64,000 nucleotides of DNA from Buddleja alternifolia. Taxonomy: Eukaryota; Streptophyta; Magnoliopsida; Lamiales; Scrophulariaceae. The stretch spans positions 15,736,708 to 15,800,707 of the forward strand of contig CM033391.1 in assembly GCA_019426215.1 (NCBI GenBank). The letters run 5' to 3'. The notes beneath the pieces were generated by a model. It made no database searches and was not told the origin of the DNA. It saw only the letters and a program-made list of their open reading frames with translations. Of the stretch, positions 46,061-56,696 are shown one piece after another; position 1 is the first letter of the stretch; each line of letters starts with the position of its first letter. Made by a program: the position numbers and the translations under genes.

Positions 46061-46650
46061 TCTCCAACAAAATCAAACACTCAAACTTTTAATCAAACAC
46101 TAAATTCTTAATAACATTATATACTCATTTCTCTTACCTCTACGCCGTTGGGATACTACGGGCCCAAATTGGAGACGAAAAGGGGCCCGAACCCTGAACT
46201 GAAAACGTGTCGTTTGGCCCGACATTGGAGTATTTTGCAAGCTGACAAACAGGATACATGGTAGAGGGGTAGTTGAGGGAAAAGTACCTCATTTGCGCAC
46301 TTGTGAAGAAAAAAGGATTGTTATGTTTCCAAAATAAACCATTTTTAAAGTTGGGGGACTAAAGCTAACAAATTTTGAAAGTATAGCGACTATTATGCAA
46401 GACTTGGATAGTTTCAATATCCAGTATTTATGCAGTATAGGTGTATTGTGACAAGCCATATGCTTCTTATCATTAGTAAGGGTAGTTTGGAATTTTACAA
46501 GCTAAAGGGTCCCACATAAGCATATGTTTGAATAGTGGAATGAGATGGAGCTTATGCACCTTTCCTTTGTGCATTATAATCCCTTTTGCCTCATTTTCCC
46601 GAAAAAACTCTAGGTTCTGATTGATCGAGAAAATTGACAGTTACTAAAAT
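46061..46650. other. Spacer left of the gypsy element
   Basis: No gene. Holds the second copy of the GGTAGTTGAGGGAAAAGTACC… segment (46267-46327). Confidence 0.55.
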
Positions 46651-46655
46651 TTTAT

Positions 46656-47292
46656 TGATGCGGTTCGAAATTTACATTAAGAAATCGTGTAGTTCAAACA
46701 CGATTTGTATTTCTAATAAATGCGAGAAATCTAAAAAATGAAGGTGAATAATAATGTTATAGATAAATAGAAATAACGAAGAGAAAGAGATTTTTTATTA
46801 TTTCACGGTGTTTTTTAGAGAAAATTACAAAGATGTAGGATTTTTTATCCAAAATGAATGTAGAATACAAAAGATGAATTTTTTATATATATAAATAAGG
46901 CCTCATGGCCGATTTTTCTCCCCTCTCTCTAGTGGTTGGGCGATTTTGGGCAGCAATGGGGGGATATGGGATCATTTTCCCTCTTTTAAGGGGTATTGGT
47001 TGAGATTAGATTCGATTTGACTTTATCCACTCCCATCCTTTCGTTAGCTATGCCTTCCACTATCTTGTTCAGCTATCCGCTAGCTCCCCCGTGGACTATC
47101 TTATTACATGACATAAGAGTTATCCTGTTAGCTTGTTTTTCGAGCCCACACTAAACTTCTCTTACAGACTTCCTCTGCAAATTCTTTTCTTTTGAGCCTT
47201 ACGTTCTATTCTTGGCTCAAACCATCATCATATAACTTGGCCCCATATTTTCCTGGGGCCCAATGATATAGCTGAGAATTACAGGCGTATCA
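46656..47292 (-). repeat. 3' LTR of the gypsy element
   Basis: 637 bp, closely matching 56059-56691 with scattered substitutions; preceded by TTTAT. Confidence 0.93.
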
Positions 47293-47479
47293 TAAGTCCC
47301 CCAACTCTTGAGGTCTTGAAGTAATTTGAGGCCTTGAGAGTACAATTCTGCATGCAGGCCCCGGGCTATTATTATTATTACTATTATTTTTTTGTTCTCT
47401 TATTAATGCCTTATGTTGTTGGCTTGTAGATTCACCCATGTTTCGGACTCTCCTCAAGGGGACCACTAAGAGGTCAGCC

Positions 47480-48733
47480 GCCGGGAAGAAAAGGATGCTA
47501 AGCAGGACGATTCCACTTCCACCGGGAAAGCTCAAGAGACACCTGTCGTTCCTCCTCCTCCACCAGCTGTGGGGATAACTCTTGATAATGCTAAGAACAA
47601 AGGGGGCAGGGATGCCCCCAAGAATTCTAGCCAGATACCTGGTGGGAATGCTCATTCACCAGCTCGGGCCACCCCTCCTCTCCAGCTGTCTCACGAGCGG
47701 CCTCCTGAGCATTCTTCTGATGTGGCCGTGCCACCCCCCAAATGTTCGCGAGGGCTCCTTAATCGTGAGAATTAATCTGGTTTGAGATTATCTCGAGAGG
47801 AATTGCTAGCTTCATCTTTATTTTCAGCTTCCACTAAGCAGATATCTTATGATCACTTGTTGGGGATGGCTTCTCCTCGGGATCTCAGATACATGAGTGA
47901 TCTTTCAGACATGGCACTTTTCGAAGATTTTTCTTCTTCCATCCTTCTAGTATGCAAGTAATTTTTTTCGATATATTCTTTCATGCTTGCTAACCGATTG
48001 TTCTCTACCCTTTTTTTTTAAAGGGGAGTTGCTAGGGAGAGATATGATGTCTCGTATTCGTGCTCGATTCATCACTTATGTTGAGGCCTCCAAGAAATTA
48101 GGCGAATGAGAGAAACAAGTGCTCTCTTTAACTGATGACTAATTAGCTGAAGGGCGAGTTTTAAGGAAGGAAATGTCCTTAGAGCTAGAGAATTTAAAGA
48201 ATGCTCATGCTAGCGAAACTGAGAAATCTTGCCAGGCTGCTCACAAGGAAGCTGTGGCCAATTTTCCCCATTCTATAAAAGGGTTAGCTTTAATTGATGA
48301 TAATTACAAACGCCATCACGATGTTTTTCTTCAGTCCCTCAAGCATCAAGAGATGCTTGTTGATTCAGCTTTGCAGTAATATTATCATGGATTTCGTACT
48401 TGTGTGAAGCAACTTGTGGATAATGGACACCTGATTCCTGGCATCAATATTTCTTTCCTTCAAGAGGAAACGGGTTTGGATAATGTCCCCTAGTCGGGAG
48501 AAGATGCGCAGGCATGCGTTCTTGACGTTAATACTACAGTTGACAAGTCAGCTGATGATCACGCTACGAGGGATGTTAATAAGTAGGCGACAGGGCCTAT
48601 TATTGATGATGCTGCTTTAGAAGCTATCTTGAGCATCCCCGTTGATGACGAGGCCGATGGCGGGTCTGCTGGAGAGAAGCCGAGGAGCTCGTGGCCTAGG
48701 GGACCTCTAAGGCCTTCTTTCAGTAATTTTTAG
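47480..48733 (+). pseudogene. Antisense accessory ORF of the gypsy element
   Basis: On the plus strand, opposite to gag-pol, a Pro-rich then Asp/Glu-rich reading frame runs from about 47480 to 48733. A likely intron (donor near 47951, acceptor TTTTTTTTAAAG at about 48023) separates the two halves. The second half reads ELLGRDMMSRIRARFITYVEAS, a charged helical stretch, and KGLALIDDNYKRHHDVFLQSL…FRTCVKQLVDNGHLIPG. It then ends in an acidic tail, with four or five in-frame stops. Tat-lineage gypsy elements often carry an antisense ORF at this place, and the helical segment resembles those. Function unknown. Confidence 0.6.
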
Positions 48734-48945
48734 TTGTTTCACACTTTTGCTTTGTCTGCTTTGGACTTCGCCATATTTCAGTATGCTTTAATTATTTTTG
48801 CTCGAATTCTTATTGTAATGCCCATCCTTATGACATATTTTGCATTTCTATTTCAAAAACGATGTTCGTTGCTCTATCACTTTTCATATATTCATTTGAT
48901 ACTTGTACCATCGTGGTATTAATTCAGTCAGATAATGATTGAAAT

Positions 48946-50471
48946 TGTTGGTCCCAAGTGGCATACGGAAGGGTCTAAAGGGGGGGGGGGTGGTTGAATA
49001 GACCCTGGAGTCTTTTTTGACTTCAAAAAGTTTCGTATTAAATTGTGTTTGGACGCTTAAAAATGTAAATGCTTGGCTAAGCGTTTACTCGAAGACTATT
49101 TTATAAAGTTAACTTAGACTTCAAGATTTGAATATTATAACCAGTTAGGTTTAAGCGTTCAGCTCTTTAATCAGTGTTAGCACAACAGAATGATTTTAAA
49201 GTCTTCTCTTTGAAAGTTTTAGCGTCACAAGATGTATCTTAGTTGCTTAGCGTTTGATTGTGTTTACTTAACAGATTTATGCAATGATATGATAGTAATG
49301 AAATTGACTGTAAAGTAAAGAACACAATATTTGTAACGTTCGTTAGGTAGTGTAATCCCAACTATGTCCTTCTTCTCCTTGAACACTAGGAGGCAATCCA
49401 CTAAAATGATTCTCAAAGAATCACATAGAATCTTCTACAAATTAGGGAGAGATGGATGTCGATGACTTGAGCTCCTTGGTCACACAGATTTCTACTCCAA
49501 GACACTTCTATCCCCTTGCTTCTTTCACCCAGAAATATTGCAAGTATCCAACTTCAACTTCACACAAATCGCGAGGCTTGGATGGGGTTTTTCTAACGGT
49601 TTGTTTGATTTTGGAAAAGTTCAAACAACTTGGAATATCTCAATAGTAATTTAGGTTTTTTTGAAAAGAATGTTTGAGATATCGGTTGCCTGTCTCAAGA
49701 TTTGAAGAAAAGCAAAGAGAATGTTTGCTTGAATATTTTTGCTTTTCTGAAAGTTTGAGTACTTGAGACTTCAATGCAACATCAATTTGGCTTGTAATTC
49801 GATTGTTGTTGAAGTCCTGTTTATAGGCATTCTTGGAAAAAATGTTTTTTTGACATATGCACAGGCGCGTGTCTCTCACTTCCGCGAGTGAACAACTTTT
49901 GTCCTTTTTCCTGAAAATTTGTTGCACAAAAGTTGGTGCTGCAGTCTCTGAATAGTTGACAGTCCAATAGGGTGGCTTCTCCGTACGACCTGGAGTGCTT
50001 ATCACATTTAATGCTCTTCTCAGCATTTAATGCATTTGAATTAAATTCCATTTGGCAATTAATGAACTGAGAATATTTGCATTAAACTCCTTCTGAACTT
50101 AGAAATAAATTCAGGTGAAATCTTGTCTTTAATATACACTCATTCAATCTGAGTCACTTCTGTCCTTACATCAATTACTTGATATAGCTTGACGCTTGGA
50201 CGCTTGGAATCTTCATCTTCATTCAGACCTCAGACGCTTGAGTCTTCAAACTTAACTACTGATTAGCTCACTCAGAAATTATCAGACGCTCAGTCTAAGA
50301 CTATTTAGCCTAACAGACTAGAATGAAAATAAATGAAGCCTATTACAAATCTAACGCTCAAAGCTTATACATGATTTCTAATAAAATCAAACTTACATAT
50401 TTTGGGGTCTAACAAAGAATCCTAATTGTCATCATCAAAATATCTAACACGAAATTTCCTAATAGAAATTA
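48946..50471 (-). repeat. Nested LTR with ~57 bp of adjoining internal DNA (SIRE-like copia)
   Basis: Bases 48946-50414 form a 1469-bp LTR (TGTTGGTCCC…GGGGTCTAACA) homologous to 58692-59867. Similarity continues ~57 bp past the LTR (TTGTCATCATCAAAA…CTAACACGAAATTTCC), which is the 3' end of the internal region in minus orientation. It is therefore a truncated element rather than a clean solo LTR. It interrupts the 3' part of the gypsy element. Confidence 0.8.
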
Positions 50472-50673
50472 AATATTTAAGAAATGATGATCGTACATGC
50501 ATAGTGTACCTTAATTTTTTTAAGATAAATTGCCATGTATTGGAACGTGCTCCTAATTTGAGGAGGCTTACAGCATTCTTTGACTGAAGATAGATTATGT
50601 CTTTGACAAGTTTCTCAGCTCCTTGCATATTTCAAGTAATTTATGCCCGCATTCTAGAAGAAGAAATTTTTAG

Positions 50674-50896
50674 GGTGTTTGCAATCAATAAGGCTTTTCT
50701 TTTCAGATGCTCGCTATCAACGAGGCTTTTTTCAGGTGCTCACAATTAATGGGCCTTTTTTCAGGTGCTCTCAATCAATGAGACTTTTTTCAGGTGCTCT
50801 TTTTTTTAGGTGCTCACAATCAGTGAGGCTTTTTTCAGATACCTACAATCAACAGGGCTTTTTTCATGCATCCGCAATCAACGGGACTTTTTTGAA
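50674..50896. repeat. 29-bp minisatellite, about seven units
   Basis: The unit GGTGCTCACAATCAATGAGGCTTTTTTCA is repeated with variation, one unit carrying an extra CTTTTTTTTA. The period is not a multiple of three, so it is not a protein repeat. It lies in the gypsy element between the RNase H remnant and the nested LTR. Confidence 0.85.
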
Positions 50897-51409
50897 GCAT
50901 TAACATCAACACGAAGTATGTAATAAAAGAATAAACATAGGTATTTGGTGAATCACATATATGCTTGACTCTCAATTATCTGAAATTCACAAGATTACAT
51001 TAATATGGTGAACGAGCAATATGAGTAAATATAGATGTTTAATAGATTGCACATATATATTGACAAGTAATTACAAAGAGATGTCAGCACTTCACAAATC
51101 TCATAAATAACTTAATGAGTAATTATCAAAAGATATCAATATTTAACACTATTACTTCAATTGTACGATATGATAAACATGAATATACTGAAACAAATAT
51201 ACGAAGGTATGACGAAATTAGGAAATAAGACAACTCACACTTATTTTTCCTTTTCTTTTCTTGGGTGCTGCATCTTCTCGAATACTACATGTTCCAGGGA
51301 CTCGACATTTGTATACCCATTGGCTAGAGAGTTCCAATGTTCCATGGCCTATGAGCTCATAAATCTCATATATTCTTATGGTTGATGATGTAATGTTGCA
51401 TGTCACTGA

Positions 51410-52138
51410 CCTCGTTCATATTTTTGTGCCGGGTCTTTGGTGTCAACTTTTGTAGTTGGACAGTATTAGCCTGCCCTAATAGCTTCAGCCATAGTGGTAG
51501 CTCTCCTGGCATGGTTATTTCATAGTCCCTAGAATATTTCTCTTAGAACATGATAACCTTCTTCTTTCAAATGACACCCCCAACTATAGCTGCATGAATG
51601 ATAGTATGACAAATATCATGGTTTCGTGTGGTATACTCAAAACTTCGAGCTTGTCATCGGATAATTTGCCTTGTGTAATAGTCAATGAAAGCGCTGACCA
51701 AATGCGTTAAGTAGTTAGCTTTACCGTTCTCCGATCTAGGTATTTATTGGATCTTAAAACCCTTGAATTAGCTCTTTGTTCTTTAACGTCATCTTCACTC
51801 TGATGATGAAAACTTCACATGCCTCTTCATTATTAGATGTTTTAAATTCAAATTCTATGGCGTAACCCCACTCGCCACCTTCGGCCATAGCTAGCACTAT
51901 TCTAAGTCTACTCCACAAGGATGGTGTGGATCCCTCCACATGAGACAATAACAACTTCTCCTCCCACTGGTTGAAGGACACCTCTATGAAGTTGGCTAAT
52001 GCTCGTGCTTTTATGGTAGGTCTTGAGGAATAAGAAATGTGGACATCGCTTTACTCCACTACTAACTTGATCATTCTGCAACCTTTTACCAGCATATATA
52101 CACAAACATCTATGTTTCATCCGAGTAGATTTCCCCAC
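51410..52138 (-). pseudogene. gypsy RNase H remnant
   Basis: The minus-strand frame 51981-51754 reads SHVEGSTPSLWSRLRIVLAMAEGGEWGYAIEFEFKTSNNEEACEV, the plant gypsy RNase H pattern (VDGSS… SNNEAEYEA). Farther left IPRSENGKANYL corresponds to its C-terminal motif. The part at 52138-51908 corresponds loosely to the RT-RNase H connection. Stops and frameshifts are frequent. No integrase catalytic motifs are found to the left. Confidence 0.65.
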
Positions 52139-52189
52139 ATTCTATCCATCAACCACGTTGATATGTGACTCCACTTTTGAGGTCAGAAG

Positions 52190-52560
52190 GCATTACAACA
52201 TCGCAATACGCTCCTAAGAAAGTTACGAAACTAACTTTCTCTTGACCTCTGAGTGCGAGGGGTATCTGATGGCATCCTTCTAAGGCATCCATCTAGTTTT
52301 AGATGCTTGTAATTGGACGTCGAGTCCATTAATTGACCTATTCTAGTAGGGGGATATCAGTCTTTTGGGCATGCCTTGCAGAGATCTCGAAAGATTACAC
52401 ACATTCTCCATTTATTTTTGCTTTTCTGAACAATGACCGCATTAGCTATCCACTCGTGGAATCGAATTTCTCTTAAGTGGACAGCTGGGAGGAGCTTCTT
52501 TACTTCTTCTTATATGATCTTACCGTTCTTAGGTCCAAAGTGTTGTCTTTTTTGCTTAAC
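52190..52560 (-). pseudogene. gypsy reverse transcriptase, N-terminal remnant
   Basis: Split across minus-strand frames are a REIRFHEWIANAVIVQKSK segment, KWRMCV, KACPKD and a QLMDSTSNYKHL stretch. These are the conserved opening of Ty3/gypsy RT. The remaining RT, with the YxDD catalytic box, is missing: the next recognisable domain, RNase H, begins within ~100-200 bp. An internal deletion is inferred. Confidence 0.75.
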
Positions 52561-52564
52561 AGGT

Positions 52565-53413
52565 TTAACTGACGTAAAGACATTGTGATGATAGGTCTTC
52601 AACTAACCAAGCGAAGAGGTCCTTGTACTTTTGGAGCAGACGAGCTAGGTGAGATAAGAGCTCAGGGTCCAGTTGTAACCCCACTTGAGCAATTTTATTA
52701 CTACCATCTGGCGTGAGCTCGGCAGTGAGCAATTCTTCCACCGATTTTAACTTAGGTAGTACATGGGTCTCATTTTTTCCTTCGCTAATCGCCTTGACTT
52801 CTTTTCCTTTAATGTTTGACCTTTCAGGTTGGTCGACATCTATATCATCCGTTCTTTCTGCTGCCTTTATAGCTTCCACATAACACTTTCGGACACGTGT
52901 TGTTCCCTCTTACTAGTTTATTCTCTTCAGGCTGAGCTTTGGGAAGCCCTGAGGGTATGACTCTATTGCAAGCACATTCTTGCTTTTCTCCCTCATCGCA
53001 GTACCTCACTGTCGGAGGACTTCTTTCGGACAACCTAGTACGTTTCTCGTGGTCCCTACATATAAGCTTTTCTAGGTATCCACTTTCAATTAGTCGCTCT
53101 ATCTCATTCAGCAAGTGCATGCACGTGTTAGTTTCATGATTGTGTCTTTGTGAAATCGGAAACACTTGTTTGACTTAGGGTTGATAGGCCTCATACGAGC
53201 TCTCCAAGTCTACCTTATGAAACTCTCATGCTCCATCGCCATAAGTGTCTGGGCAGGTGTGACCTTCAGAGACATATATTTAGTATACTGATTGTCAACT
53301 TCGTACTTGTCTTCAACACAGGGTGTTTTAGGTAGACACCTAGCCTCTCTCCTATCATTGGTAGGTATAGGAACTTCAGTTCCCTTCATTCTTGTATCTT
53401 CTTTGATATTCAT
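52565..53413 (-). pseudogene. gypsy gag C-terminus to pre-RT linker
   Basis: Minus-strand frames 53413-53210, 53165-52845 and 52879-52565 show a HNHETNTCMHLLNEIERLIESGYL segment typical of the gag C-terminus. They then show QVGLQLDPELLSHLARLLQKYKDLFAW, the conserved linker just before gypsy RT. The frames are mutually shifted. The protease active site is not evident. Confidence 0.65.
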
Positions 53414-53463
53414 GTATTTATATGCTCTAGCTCAAAATCGGTGGTTGGCTTCTTTGCTAGAGA

Positions 53464-54078
53464 CTAAAAGAAGTCTCCATCATTCAATCCTTGTGCAAAT
53501 GCATTGGCTAGCACTTCTGCATTGGTGGAGAAGAGCTCGAGGGTGGCATCATTTAATCTTTGCATGTATTCCCTCAGTGTTTCAGTGGCTTCCTGATGCA
53601 TGCTGAACAGGATCAGGGAGGTCTTTTGATACTTCTTGCTACTCGCAAATTGATGTAGGATCATCAAGCTGAATTCTTCAAAGGAGTTGATGGACATTGG
53701 TGCTAGCTGGTTAAACCATTGTTGTGCAGCTCGAGTTAGCGTTGTCAAGAAAACTCAGTATTTAACTTCATCAGCATACTAATGAATCTGTGCACAGTTC
53801 TCAAACTTTCCCAAGTGCTCCAAAGGATTAGATGACCCGTTATATTCCCCGATATTAGGAGTGCAGAAGTTATTAGGTAACTCCTCCGCTAGCACCTAAA
53901 GGCCGAAGGGGACCCCCCTTGGTAAGAGTGGCAAGCTTCCCCCGAGGCATTGCCTCATTTCTCTCATTTTTTCTTCCAGGCTTTCGAATCTTTCCATCAT
54001 CTTTGTCTGAGGCATCCTCATAGGTCTCTGGTCTTGAAATACTTGTTTAGGAGGATTATTTCCCTTTATTACTACCAC
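53464..54078 (-). pseudogene. gypsy gag core
   Basis: The frame 53748-53464 reads TRAAQQWFNQLAPMSINSFEEFSLMILHQFASSKKYQKTSLILFSMHQEATETLREYMQRLN in two adjoining parts. This is the retrotransposon gag (capsid) domain of plant gypsy elements. Upstream, 54078-53896 contains a charged helical stretch (MMERFESLEEKMREMRQCL). A frameshift separates the two. Confidence 0.8.
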
Positions 54079-54139
54079 ATTTTAGTGAGCTCCTCTCTGT
54101 GTAAAGATTGAAGGGATATTACTGGCCCTATATGTTTGG

Positions 54140-54770
54140 GATACCATCAGCGACGGCATGAGCGCAGTCGCCTGTGGAAAAAATGGGATTCCTAGGACAG
54201 CTAATAGGAGTGCTAGCAGGATAACTCCTGGTGCGTACGCCATCGCTATCTCCTATGAAGGGAATGACGCTATCGGGACAGTTCATAAAAGTGTTAGCGG
54301 GATAACTCCTAGTGCATACACCAGCATAGTCACCTATTAAGGTAATACCACTCCTGAGATAGCTGATAAGAGTACTAGCAGGATAACTCTTGGTGCGTAC
54401 ACCATTGTAGTCGCCTGTGAAGGGAACGGAGCTCCTAAGATAGCTTATAGGAGTGCTGGTGGGATAACTCCCGGTGCGTATGCAATCATAGTTTCCTGTG
54501 AATGGAATGGCACTCCCGAGACAGCTGATAAGAGTGCTAGCGGGATAACTCCAGGTGCTTATGCCATCAAAGTCGCATGTGAAGGGAATAGAGCTCCCGG
54601 GATAGTTGATAGAAGTGCTAGCGAGATAACTCCTGGTGCCTACGCCATCACAGTCGCTTGTGAAGGGAATGGAGCTCCCAGGATAGCTTATAGGAGTATT
54701 TTTGGGATAACTCCTGGTGCATACCCCATCGGAGTCGCCTGTGAAGGAAATGGCGCTTCCGCTGATCAGC
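54140..54770 (-). repeat. 81-bp tandem repeat encoding a 27-residue gag repeat
   Basis: Seven full units of exactly 81 bp start at 54167 and every 81 bases to 54733, with partial units at both edges. In one minus-strand frame all seven are free of stops and encode a Pro/Ser/Gly/Tyr-rich 27-residue unit (consensus about YDGVRTRSYPASTPISYPG then SSIPFTGD). The frame closes outside the array. It lies upstream of the gag core, so it would be an N-terminal gag extension. Confidence 0.85.
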
Positions 54771-54986
54771 TAGCTAAGGCACATTTCTTTACTGGAGGCA
54801 ACCTCAGGTTCACATCAGGAATGTGGGACGTGCGTGGCTAGATTCTATCCAAAACTCTCGGTACACCGGTCTTCTCCATGGCTAGGTCTCTTGCTCAAAA
54901 TTTCTTTCATATCTTTAGGTGCTGTTTCTCAAAGAATCCCTTCCGAATTTGGCTTTGCTTCCTTCTAGAAAGTTGTAGATCTACTC

Positions 54987-55603
54987 TAGGGATGGCAACA
55001 TGACGGGAATGGGATGGGTAGGGCAGGACTCAGGACCCGTCCCGTTAAAAAAATTTCAGACCCGGACCAGTCCCAGGCCCGGTCATTTCTCGACCCTGCC
55101 TGAACCCCTCCCAGACCCGGTCATTTCCCGACGGGTCCATGTCCTTCCCGTTGGACCCGGCTGATTCTTTTTTTTTGACATTTTTTTTAATCTTATTCTC
55201 ACAAACGCATTTAGAACATATAAAATAAGAAAATTACATCGAATTGATGATTCAACGTAAACAAATCCACTACAAGTCATCCGGTACTTAAATGTAAAAA
55301 AAATACAAAACGAGTTCAAAAAAATAAAGTCAACTCCATACTTGGGTTTACATCATCAAACTAATTCACTAAATCACTAATCACTTATACATTCAATAAA
55401 CAACCAAATAAATATAAAATAATATTTATGATACTGACCGGGACGGGTATCGCCTGGTCTCATTTCCAGTCTCAGACTCGGCCTGGTCTTGAATTTTGAT
55501 ACTCGTACCCGGACCCGATCCCATTTATTTAGACTCATACCCGTCCCATACGGGACGGGTCCAGGGCGGGTACTCGTTAGACCCGGTCCCATTGCTATCC
55601 CTA
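54987..55603. mobile_element. hAT-type non-autonomous element
   Basis: A 617-bp element with short terminal inverted repeats TAGGGATGGCAA / TTGCTATCCCTA and a perfect 8-bp duplication ATCTACTC (54979-54986, 55604-55611). Subterminal regions are rich in GACGGG/CCCGTC and GACCCG/CGGGTC motifs in both orientations. No transposase ORF. It lies in the gypsy leader. Confidence 0.88.
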
Positions 55604-55611
55604 ATCTACTC

Positions 55612-56058
55612 ATGAACATTTCAGTCCAACTGACCTTGACTGAATCCAAGACCTGAACCTTGATTTATATTTTTGCACTGCAATTGCGCAGCCCAATCCG
55701 CCACAGAATTCTGCTATATTCATGAACATTTTTTAGCCTTTATACTTTCGAACTGGGTCCGGACTTCTTCATAAAAGTGGTGGGACTTCTTCATAAGAGC
55801 TTTGGGACTTTGTCTTAGCTTTCCATTCATATAAGAATGACAAAAAATAGACATATATAACGCCATATATGTTGATATTTTCAAAACTGCGCAAATTTGC
55901 CTAATTTGGTCGAAAATAACACTTTTCACTCCAAAACCAAGATTTCCACATCAGAAAGTGAAAAAGAGCGAAAGCCTATAAACTTCTTAATTTTTTTTCA
56001 AAATTCATCATTAGAACTCATGTCTTCAACTCAGATTTTCCCAAAAGATGGCGCCACT
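55612..56058 (-). other. gypsy leader and primer-binding site
   Basis: Non-coding DNA between the hAT element and the 5' LTR. The primer-binding site TGGCGCCATCTTTTGG is on the minus strand at 56056-56041, two bases from the LTR. Confidence 0.7.
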
Positions 56059-56691
56059 TGATGCAGTTCAAAATTTACATCAAGAAATCGTGTAATTCAA
56101 ACACGATTTGTATTTCTAATGAACGCGAGAAATCTAAAAAATGAAGGTGAATAATAACGTTATAGATAAGTAGAAATAATAAAGAGAAAGAGATTTTTTA
56201 TTATTTCAGTGTGTTCTTGAGAGAGAAATACAAAGATGTAGGATTTTTTTATCCAAAGTGAATGTAAAATACAAAAGATGATACTTTTTTATTTAAATGA
56301 GGCCTCACGGCCGATTTCCCCCCCCCCCCTAGTGGTTGGGTGATTTTGGGCAGCAATGGGGGGATATGGGATCATTTCCCCTCTATTACGGGATATTGGT
56401 TAAGATTAGATTCAATTTGATTTGATCCACTCTCATCCTTTCGTGAGCTATGCCTTCCACTATCTTGTACAGCTATCCGCTAGCTCCCCCATGGACTATC
56501 CTATTACATGACTTATGATGTATCCTGTTAGCTTGTTTTCCGAGCCCACACCAAACTTCTCTTACGTGCTTCCTCTGGAAATTCTTTTATTTTGGGCCTT
56601 ACGTTTTATTATTGGCTCAAAACATCATCATATAACTTGGCCCATATTTTTCTGGGGCCCAATGATATAGCTAAGAATTACAGGCATATCA
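56059..56691 (-). repeat. 5' LTR of the gypsy element
   Basis: 633 bp, TGATGCAGTTC…CAGGCATATCA, followed by TTTAT. Homologous to 46656-47292. Confidence 0.93.
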
Positions 56692-56696
56692 TTTAT

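Larger units (their letters stand above)
46656..56691 (-). mobile_element. Degenerate Ty3/gypsy LTR retrotransposon
   Basis: LTRs of 637 and 633 bp (46656-47292, 56059-56691) start TGATGCRGTTC and end CAGGCRTATCA. They are flanked by a perfect TTTAT duplication (46651-46655, 56692-56696). The primer-binding site TGGCGCCATCTTTTGG (minus strand, 56056-56041) and polypurine tract GTTGGGGGACTTA (next to 47292) place the element on the minus strand. Gag, RT and RNase H remnants lie between 54.8 and 51.4 kb in that order, and an accessory ORF runs antisense at the 3' side. It contains a nested LTR fragment and a hAT MITE. Confidence 0.92.

Noticed and set aside
50674..50896. CRISPR-like repeat array
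   Set aside because: Units are contiguous 29-bp tandem repeats without unique spacers, in a plant retrotransposon.
54158..54340. Plus-strand frame over the 81-bp repeats
   Set aside because: The gag strand is minus, and the minus frame is open across all seven units while the plus frame stops in the third unit.
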